Shown one piece after another: positions 55,995-64,000 of a DNA stretch of 64,000 nt (positions within the stretch are counted from its first letter, which is position 1; every line of letters begins with the position of its first letter). Made by a program: the position numbers and the translations under genes. The DNA lies in assembly GCA_021029095.1 (NCBI GenBank), contig JAJOHG010000103.1, positions 32,346-96,345 of the forward strand, read 5' to 3'. Source of the DNA: Phellopilus nigrolimitatus (lineage: Eukaryota; Basidiomycota; Agaricomycetes; Hymenochaetales; Hymenochaetaceae). A model generated the notes under the pieces. That model worked only from the letters and a program-made list of their open reading frames with translations, searched no databases and had not been told where the DNA came from.

Positions 55995-56445
55995 GGCATG
56001 CCGCCTCCTCTCTCGCCCACATCGGAGCGTTTGGAGTGGCATGGCTTTTTCTAGATAGAAAACGGGCAGACTATATTCTTGCGGGTCGGCCGAGATGCGG
56101 TTCCGCAGTTCGTCATGGATGTGTTCGGCCTCCCTTTGTACGACCAGCTCCGCGGCGACAAGGTAAAAAAGCACTTTATTTTCCGGTATAGGTCCTCTTT
56201 AATTCCATGGCCCACAGACCACACTACCACTCCTCGGAATCCCTTTTCGTAACGCGTAAATGCAGTCATTGCCAAACACGAGATGCGTCGCGGACCATAC
56301 TATCCTTATCTCTATATCGGCAAGGAGGATGGTGAGCCACCGCTGCGCCTCTGGGTGCTAAGCTGCCTGCTCATGGTCGCGCGGACGTCATGCCAAGCTA
56401 CCAGCAATTCATCACTCGACTCAAAGACAACGTAGGCGGCCCGTC
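55995..56445 (+). pseudogene. SEC24 C-terminal fragment, frameshifted
   Basis: COPII coat cargo adaptor. The pieces are [49 protein letters not shown], a short intron with [27 protein letters not shown] and [18 protein letters not shown]. These follow the order of the gelsolin-like and C-terminal parts of Sec24. Stops and frame changes lie between them. The last part joins directly to unrelated Gln-rich sequence. Confidence 0.75.
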
Positions 56446-56692
56446 GACAAGCATTCGCATAGCGGGCGCGTCGGCAACGACCGAGCGAGCTCGTGCCGTT
56501 CAAAGTGCACTGACGTCGTCTTTTCGTCTCGATTTTGCGCGCCGTGCACTATCCTCTCGAGTCCGCGCGGACCGCTACGCACAGCAACACAAGCCGCCGA
56601 AACGACGGCAGCACGAGTACGGCCTGCAGCAGCAATAGCAACAACACCGGCAGCCGCGGCCACAACAGCAGACCCCATCGCCGCCGCCGTCC

Positions 56693-58028
56693 ATGCGCGC
56701 TCAAAAGCCCCGTCTGAGCTTCCATCCGGCGACAGCGACGGGTAGCGCGGGCATGCCGTCAACATCTGCCACGGCTGCTGGGGCGCGGGATAGTTCAAGC
56801 TGGAGAGGAGGCGCGTGGACTAGGACCGGTACGACGGCAAGCGTGCACTCAGCCGCGACAGCATCGGCGGATCTCAAAAAGGATGGCTTCTTTAAGGCGC
56901 TGACCGGTCGTGGAAAGGAGAAGGAGAAGGCCATCGCGATCTCCTCTGTGCTGAATCCGCCATTGCCTACCTCTCCGTCCAGCTCGGCGTCGCCGCGGAT
57001 GACCAACGTGTTCTCGCTCGTCGAGCGCTTCACGTTTCGCCCAAGCCCGACGGAGAGCAGTCTTCCGACACCGCCGCCTTTCTTACCCCCAGAAATACAA
57101 TATTGGGCGGGTGTCATCATGCGGAATGCGTGCCGGAAGGACGAGAGCCGTGGCGGGATAAGACAGTGTGCTAACAGTACATCTTTCTTTACATAATTTC
57201 TTAATCGTCTACTCACAAAGACCCTGATCTATTCTAGTGCTATGTGGTAAATGGGAGTCATTCCCGCGAGAGTTCGCCAAGTGTCGACGGTGCAGGAAGG
57301 CAAAGTATTGCGGGAAGGAATGTCAGTCATGTGCATGGAGCGAGGGTCATAGGTTCTGGTGCAGTGCGCGCGAGGGCGACGACATAGCCGAGAGCGGGTC
57401 GGTTGTCGGACAGGGTCAGAATACTGAAGGCGATGGCGATAGTGCGGAAGGTGCAGTGGCCAGCGTTGGTGCTGGAAGTGGAAGTGGGTCAGGAGGGCGC
57501 ACGGTATCGACAGTTGCGCATGACAGGGTGGAGCGCCGGTTGGCACGGGATAGAGAGCATCAGCGACTTGCATTTGCAGCTGCTGCCTCTATTGCGGGAA
57601 TGCAACCCGCTGCACACTTCTCGGTTGCTCGGAACAATGGTACAACGGTGAGTTAACATTCAGTTAACATTCAGTCAGTTTTCCATTGAAATCTCAGTGA
57701 CTCATTTTGCTTTCGAACACAGACTGCTTCGGAGTTCGCAAGGCCGCGAGGAGCAAGCGAGCATGGTCATGCTCGCGTTCCGGGTTTGCCCAGCGCCAGC
57801 TCAAATACGATTGCGCCGGCAAACCCTGTAACCTCGTTCTTTGGCCCGGGCAACACTCTCGGCGGTCCGCCAGCAACGAGCATGTCACTTCCTATTAGCA
57901 TGCGGCGGCGCGCAGCAGCGGCAGCTGCAGGACCATCATCGATAACGACAACACCGCTCCCAGTGAATCATATGGTTCCACGCCCAACGGCGCCTGCACC
58001 ACTCGCGAAGGAACTAATGAAACAATAA
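56693..58028 (+). CDS. MUB1/SamB C-terminal half with MYND zinc finger, open
   Basis: Three exons (56693-57176, 57238-57647, 57723-58028) splice to exactly 400 codons with no stop. The product has RLSFHPATATGSAGMPSTSA, DLKKDGFFKALTGRGKEKEK, TNVFSLVERFTFRPSPTESS, IQYWAGVIMRNACRKDESRG, GIRQCANMLCGKWESFPREF, and the MYND finger CRRCRKAKYCGKECQ with SEGHRFWC, then a Pro/Ser/Thr tail ending LAKELMKQ. Normal MUB1 proteins are at least twice as long and carry an armadillo-like N-terminal part, missing here. The ATG at 56693 comes from unrelated Gln/Pro-rich sequence fused just before KPRLSFHP, so the start is by chance or chimeric. Whether it is expressed is unknown. Confidence 0.7.
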
Positions 58029-58039
58029 CGACACGACGG

Positions 58040-58770
58040 CCGCCGTCGGCCGCGTACTTTCCGGAATGACTGACTATGCGAAGACGCTCAAGTGCGTCTT
58101 CTTTCTTTTGTTTCTCTGACCGGAGATTCATCTGCTTTACAGAAGTGACAACGGCACGCCTATGTCCTCTTCATTAAATCCCATCCGTCCTGCTCCAAAT
58201 CCTCTCTTTCGCACCCTCGCCTTTCTTTTCAGCCGCACGCAGACAACAATACCCCTCACCCCACACCTTCCGCTCTCCCTCCTTGCCATTGTGTCGCACT
58301 CTCCGACGCAGATGCTGCGCGTCTCCTGGCGCAGCTCGCCGCTACGCACCGGCTTGCTCCGCCGACGTCCGGCTGGCTCGCATCCTGAGAACTCCTTTCC
58401 CCTTGCAACATGCCCACGAAGCCTGAGATGCGTCACGCAGTGCACATGCAGCTGGCACACGCGTGTGAGACAGGTGAGGGACTTGAGGGACTTCCACCGT
58501 CCACTTGCGGAACTGCTGTTCGAGATTTGGATTCAGCGCGTCGAGCGTGCGAAGGAGGGGGAGGATGCGCCGCGGTATGGGGTTTGTTGGCAGACGAAGT
58601 CGCGATCCGTTCCAGAGGAGGACAGCTCAGCGGACGACATACCGCCTACTACGTCAGAGCTCACGGTCCACAAAATCATGGTCGCTATGTTGGTCTCGAG
58701 ATTGCAGTTGCGACGGCGAGCTCGATGCGCCTGCAAAGCCTGCGAACACCGGGCTACCGTACGACACGCA
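58040..58770 (+). pseudogene. Tuberin (TSC2)-like N-terminal fragment, copy 2
   Basis: Same layout as 54891-55540: a DYAKTLK-type exon, the matching intron (GTGCGTCTTC), then SSSLNPIRPAPNPLF, and in shifting frames KPEMRHAVHMQLAHA, CAAVWGLLADEVAIRS and TTSELTVHKIMVAMLV. It begins just after the stop of the MUB1 C-terminal ORF. More frame changes than copy 1. Family call tentative. Confidence 0.5.
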
Positions 58771-60603
58771 TGCCATGCCGTCGCTGACTTCGTCGAACTT
58801 CGCAGCTGTGGCCGCGGTCGCGGTCACCTCCCCTAGCTACGCGCGCGATGCTGATGCTGGAGTAGACGCTATTGACATTGCTCCCTTAGCTGGTTCATCG
58901 AGCGCGTGCTTGCGAAAATAGTGTTACCACGCGTAGCGCCCGCGTCGATGCACCGTCGCAACCAGTCACAGTTAACGCCCGAAGGCAACGTCGGTGCTTG
59001 GCGTCTGGGGCGGCGCCATTGGCTCGTACGTCAACTTCCTTACAAACCAAGAGACCGTGTTCCTCGCCATCAAATACTGGCTTCGCTTTCGCAGTCCACT
59101 TCGTTCCAAAACATTGCCGCCCTCATCGAGCGCATTCGGAGTCGACGATCATACTCGACGGCTTTGTTCACTTGCTGGCCTCTGACTGCTGATGATGTTG
59201 GCGCAGCTGAGGAGTGGACGGGCCTCTAGACGGGCGCTGGCGCGCCAGACCTCGAGGACGAGCAGGACCTGTTCGCGCAGGCTATCCGGGTGGCAATTCT
59301 GGATCACACTTGCTCCGTGGCACGAAGCATGACAAGTCTTCCTCTCTAACATTTCTGCTGTTGTTCGGAAAGGTAGCGCCCGATGCACAGATTCAGGACC
59401 CGCACGCTCTTGGGTCGAGGGAGGTTTATATGCATGTTGTGCTCTACCTGCTGAATACGGGTGGGCCGAAGCTGAGCGGAAGTGGGAAGGGGAAGGAGAG
59501 GGAAAAGCGCAGAGCGGGAAAAGCGCAGAGCGGGAAAGGCAATCCCGCTGTCCGAGAGCCAGCCCGTCTTGGCTGAGCTGTTGTATAAGCTCATTTATCA
59601 GCAGTGCGAGCATCCACGTACAAGCTTGTCCCTGATGCTTTATCTCCGGTTACGCGAGGACTTTTTCGCTCACCACCTGGCTGCGATGGACCCTTCGATA
59701 CGCAGACTCCATTTATTGAAGTGCTATACGGTAATGGGTCCCGCGTCGCCACGACATGCGCGACAATGAAGGCCTTCCTCCAAATCCGTTCTGGTTGCTG
59801 GATCTTATATCGCTGGAGCTGCACGTCCTGACGAACAAGGCCCAGAACCAACGAGTCAAGGACCTCCTGGAGCTACTCTTCGCCACCAAAGACTCGTACC
59901 ATGTATCAGAGACCAGTCGCAGACTCGCCTTATCGAACTCTTCCAGTCGTTGGAATTTGAGTGGTATGACAGTGTCACTGTTACACCCGTCGACTTGCAG
60001 TTCTATACAAAACTCAGCCTGCAGTCTTCTGTCCGTGCGAATGAAAACGGATGTGAGGTCGTCAATTGCACAGGCCTTTTCGAGCTCCTCAGCAACGCAC
60101 ACAAGACGCTTATTCACCAAGGGAAAATCGCCAGCACGGCCCACAACACGCAGCCGAGACGAGGTATATCTTGGAAAGCTGCGTTGTAGAAAACAATTGG
60201 CGCGAGGTCCAGTTTACGCTCAACGTCAGTTACGAGTCGTGGAAGCGACTGGCCGACGTCGTACTCACGAAATGCTTTGCTCAAGGCGGAGCGCGACTGG
60301 GAGGTCCTGTCGTACTTACTCCTGCACCTCCCTGTCACCTCGCGAAAAAGAACTTCTCGTGTGGTCCGCGCGCGCGAGACAATCGCGGACCTGCTCATGG
60401 AGCTGTGTAAAGGCGTGTTGGATGGACACACTCGGAAGGTACATTTTGCAGAAGTGGTCCGACTCGCAGAAGACACACGACAACAGAGCATGGCAAACCA
60501 CGCGCTGACGGTGCGCATCAGCTACCAGACCATAATCGACACACCAAAACGACAGGTGCTCGTTGAGGTCTTCGATGGGACTCAATTTTCCATCATAACC
60601 TAA
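58771..60603 (+). pseudogene. Decayed large helical-repeat gene, partly TSC2-like
   Basis: Protein-like pieces in changing frames: VWGGAIGSYVNFLTNQETVF near 59000, VYMHVVLYLLNTGGPK near 59428, SLSLMLYLRLREDFFAHHLA near 59624, FWLLDLISLELHVLTNKAQN near 59788, FYTKLSLQSSVRANENGCEV near 60002, YILESCVVENNWREVQFTLN near 60163, DWEVLSYLLLHLPVTS near 60295 and ETIADLLMELCKGVLDGHTR near 60387, ending FDGTQFSIIT at 60603. The DWEVLSYLLLHLP part resembles the fungal tuberin middle region. The earlier pieces I cannot place, and two source genes are possible. Confidence 0.45.
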
Positions 60604-60718
60604 ATAAGGTTCCTCTTTCTGTCTCTCTCACTCTCCACTGCTTGTGCTCAGAGAATGGAGTAAATATGAGGCTGGAAAAAAGTCTGAAAAAAAAGCTAAA
60701 AATAGATTGAATCAATAA

Positions 60719-63700
60719 ACACAAGTTAAAAATTGAATTTGCACAGGTAAGAAAATCCGGATTCACGATTCAGAGACAAACAGACGTAGAAAGTTTGGTT
60801 GAGTTCCGATGTGTTTGAGACTCGGTGAGAACATGATCGAGGATGATTCAGACATGTCCAACCCGTTTACGAAGTTTTTCAGAAACTCCCCCAAAGGGAA
60901 TTTGACGAAACACAGTTTACGAGTGCAGACAGAATACAAAATGCGGAATGCAAGATCCCGTTTGCAGAAAGGCAGCCGTAAACAAGCCGTTTTCGGATTT
61001 GGATTCAGCTCAGAATTTCGATCCAGAACCGACTCGCCCGAAAGAAACGAATCCAGTTTTGCTCCCCCGATATCCGGAATGTAGTGGCGACAGCCGGTGG
61101 TGAGTGAAGTTCGAGTGGGAAACACATAGACGACACAAGTTAAAAATTGAATTTGCACAGGTAAGAAAATCCGGATTCACGATTCAGAGACAAACAGACG
61201 TAGAAAGTTTGGTTGAGTTCCGATGTGTTTGAGACTCGGTGAGAACATGATCGAGGATGATTCAGACATGTCCAACCCGTTTACGAAGTTTTTCAGAAAC
61301 TCCCCCAAAGGGAATTTGACGAAACACAGTTTACGAGTGCAGACAGAATACAAAATGCGGAATGCAAGATCCCGTTTGCAGAAAGGCAGCCGTAAACAAG
61401 CCGTTTTCGGATTTGGATTCAGCTCAGAATTTCGATCCAGAACCGACTCGCCCGAAAGAAACGAATCCAGTTTTGCTCCCCCGATATCCGGAATGTAGTG
61501 GCGACAGCCGGTGGTGAGTGAAGTTCGAGTGGGAAACACATAGACGACACAAGTTAAAAATTGAATTTGCACAGGTAAGAAAATCCGGATTCACGATTCA
61601 GAGACAAACAGACGTAGAAAGTTTGGTTGAGTTCCGATGTGTTTGAGACTCGGTGAGAACATGATCGAGGATGATTCAGACATGTCCAACCCGTTTACGA
61701 AGTTTTTCAGAAACTCCCCCAAAGGGAATTTGACGAAACACAGTTTACGAGTGCAGACAGAATACAAAATGCGGAATGCAAGATCCCGTTTGCAGAAAGG
61801 CAGCCGTAAACAAGCCGTTTTCGGATTTGGATTCAGCTCAGAATTTCGATCCAGAACCGACTCGCCCGAAAGAAACGAATCCAGTTTTGCTCCCCCGATA
61901 TCCGGAATGTAGTGGCGACAGCCGGTGGTGAGTGAAGTTCGAGTGGGAAACACATAGACGACACAAGTTAAAAATTGAATTTGCACAGGTAAGAAAATCC
62001 GGATTCACGATTCAGAGACAAACAGACGTAGAAAGTTTGGTTGAGTTCCGATGTGTTTGAGACTCGGTGAGAACATGATCGAGGATGATTCAGACATGTC
62101 CAACCCGTTTACGAAGTTTTTCAGAAACTCCCCCAAAGGGAATTTGACGAAACACAGTTTACGAGTGCAGACAGAATACAAAATGCGGAATGCAAGATCC
62201 CGTTTGCAGAAAGGCAGCCGTAAACAAGCCGTTTTCGGATTTGGATTCAGCTCAGAATTTCGATCCAGAACCGACTCGCCCGAAAGAAACGAATCCAGTT
62301 TTGCTCCCCCGATATCCGGAATGTAGTGGCGACAGCCGGTGGTGAGTGAAGTTCGAGTGGGAAACACATAGACGACACAAGTTAAAAATTGAATTTGCAC
62401 AGGTAAGAAAATCCGGATTCACGATTCAGAGACAAACAGACGTAGAAAGTTTGGTTGAGTTCCGATGTGTTTGAGACTCGGTGAGAACATGATCGAGGAT
62501 GATTCAGACATGTCCAACCCGTTTACGAAGTTTTTCAGAAACTCCCCCAAAGGGAATTTGACGAAACACAGTTTACGAGTGCAGACAGAATACAAAATGC
62601 GGAATGCAAGATCCCGTTTGCAGAAAGGCAGCCGTAAACAAGCCGTTTTCGGATTTGGATTCAGCTCAGAATTTCGATCCAGAACCGACTCGCCCGAAAG
62701 AAACGAATCCAGTTTTGCTCCCCCGATATCCGGAATGTAGTGGCGACAGCCGGTGGTGAGTGAAGTTCGAGTGGGAAACACATAGACGACACAAGTTAAA
62801 AATTGAATTTGCACAGGTAAGAAAATCCGGATTCACGATTCAGAGACAAACAGACGTAGAAAGTTTGGTTGAGTTCCGATGTGTTTGAGACTCGGTGAGA
62901 ACATGATCGAGGATGATTCAGACATGTCCAACCCGTTTACGAAGTTTTTCAGAAACTCCCCCAAAGGGAATTTGACGAAACACAGTTTACGAGTGCAGAC
63001 AGAATACAAAATGCGGAATGCAAGATCCCGTTTGCAGAAAGGCAGCCGTAAACAAGCCGTTTTCGGATTTGGATTCAGCTCAGAATTTCGATCCAGAACC
63101 GACTCGCCCGAAAGAAACGAATCCAGTTTTGCTCCCCCGATATCCGGAATGTAGTGGCGACAGCCGGTGGTGAGTGAAGTTCGAGTGGGAAACACATAGA
63201 CGACACAAGTTAAAAATTGAATTTGCACAGGTAAGAAAATCCGGATTCACGATTCAGAGACAAACAGACGTAGAAAGTTTGGTTGAGTTCCGATGTGTTT
63301 GAGACTCGGTGAGAACATGATCGAGGATGATTCAGACATGTCCAACCCGTTTACGAAGTTTTTCAGAAACTCCCCCAAAGGGAATTTGACGAAACACAGT
63401 TTACGAGTGCAGACAGAATACAAAATGCGGAATGCAAGATCCCGTTTGCAGAAAGGCAGCCGTAAACAAGCCGTTTTCGGATTTGGATTCAGCTCAGAAT
63501 TTCGATCCAGAACCGACTCGCCCGAAAGAAACGAATCCAGTTTTGCTCCCCCGATATCCGGAATGTAGTGGCGACAGCCGGTGGTGAGTGAAGTTCGAGT
63601 GGGAAACACATAGACGACACAAGTTAAAAATTGAATTTGCACAGGTAAGAAAATCCGGATTCACGATTCAGAGACAAACAGACGTAGAAAGTTTGGTTGA

Positions 63701-64000
63701 GTTCCGATGTGTTTGAGACTCGGTGAGAACATGATCGAGGATGATTCAGACATGTCCAACCCGTTTACGAAGTTTTTCAGAAACTCCCCCAAAGGGAATT
63801 TGACGAAACACAGTTTACGAGTGCAGACAGAATACAAAATGCGGAATGCAAGATCCCGTTTGCAGAAAGGCAGCCGTAAACAAGCCGTTTTCGGATTTGG
63901 ATTCAGCTCAGAATTTCGATCCAGAACCGACTCGCCCGAAAGAAACGAATCCAGTTTTGCTCCCCGATATCCGGAATGTAGTGGCGACAGCCGGTGGTGA
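60719..64000. repeat. Satellite array, 414-bp unit, about 7.9 copies, runs off the window
   Basis: Head-to-tail copies begin at 60719, 61133, 61547, 61961, 62375, 62789, 63203 and 63617. By reading, the units look the same base for base; the last differs by one missing C in the CCCCC before GATATCCGG (about 63965). Each unit has a 91-codon plus-strand and a 131-codon minus-strand open frame. Because 414 is a multiple of three, the frames return in every unit, each with a stop, so they are a by-product of unit length and not evidence for genes. Such homogeneity is typical of subtelomeric or centromeric satellites kept uniform by unequal exchange. Confidence 0.93.

Noticed and set aside
42165..56702. 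A single 14.5-kb mobile element inserted into one MUB1 gene
   Set aside because: The two MUB1 pieces overlap by about 170 diverged bases, far too long for a target duplication, and no terminal repeats or transposition enzyme were found at the edges.
59482..59769. Intact small gene with KRRAGKAIPLSESQPVLAEL text
   Set aside because: It starts in a low-complexity GGGAAAAGCGCAGAGC-type repeat and runs into one segment of the decayed helical-repeat gene; it is not a gene of its own.
60763..63642. Repeated 131-codon minus-strand and 91-codon plus-strand frames in the satellite units as a tandem gene family
   Set aside because: They are exact by-products of a 414-bp unit that is divisible by three, have no recognisable domain, start at ordinary positions and overlap each other on opposite strands.
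1..64000. CRISPR arrays, bacterial operons, phage genes, tRNA or rRNA genes
   Set aside because: Genes have spliceosomal introns and fungal families; no cloverleaf, rRNA-like conserved stretch or spacer-repeat pattern was noticed on reading. A tRNA scan was not possible by eye, so an isolated tRNA could have been missed.

Overview
The window is nuclear DNA of a filamentous basidiomycete, most likely an Agaricomycete. The evidence is short GT-AG introns (about 45-70 bp) in almost every gene, coding on both strands, and families typical of that group: DUF6533 membrane proteins, basidiomycete F-box proteins, a Git3-like receptor and a MUB1/SamB MYND protein. There are no operons and no bacterial or phage features. 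All gene models were spliced by eye.

Positions 1-39,200 are an ordinary gene-bearing arm. In order they hold: the 3' end of an ABM-domain monooxygenase; a small unknown protein; two tandem histidine-phosphatase (phosphoglycerate-mutase-like) paralogues on the minus strand; a divergently transcribed AKAP7/ASCC1-type 2H phosphoesterase; a small minus-strand unknown; AP endonuclease IV; a DUF6533 membrane protein; a 297-bp Tc1/mariner-type MITE; a seven-helix receptor with a very long tail; a minus-strand unknown with an in-frame stop; an F-box-family-like protein; about 4.4 kb of decayed sequence; a JmjN/JmjC/PHD histone demethylase of 1191 residues; a 553-residue F-box protein; and a Glo3-type ArfGAP that carries a one-base frameshift.

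Positions 40,261-60,603 are very different. This is a roughly 20-kb GC-rich mosaic of broken pieces of conserved housekeeping genes: MUB1/SamB (N-terminal and C-terminal pieces 14 kb apart), Dicer C-terminal RNase III region (two copies), an ECL1-like zinc-motif gene (two copies plus a start-only piece), RNA14/CstF77, SEC61 alpha, SEC24, pieces that resemble tuberin (TSC2), and a further unknown gene. Pieces are joined to one another directly, several modules recur two or three times, and most are frameshifted. One product, an ORF of 399 codons with the MUB1 C-terminal MYND finger, is still open. In the middle sits an AT-rich array of about 712-bp repeats (45,060-47,403) that ends at a perfect 28-bp palindrome and is flanked by copies of one of the mosaic modules. 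I see no transposase or reverse transcriptase in the mosaic.

Positions 60,719-64,000 are a satellite: eight head-to-tail copies of a 414-bp unit that look identical apart from a one-base deletion in the last, cut by the window edge. Together the mosaic and the satellite suggest entry into a repeat-rich chromosomal compartment such as a subtelomere or pericentromere.
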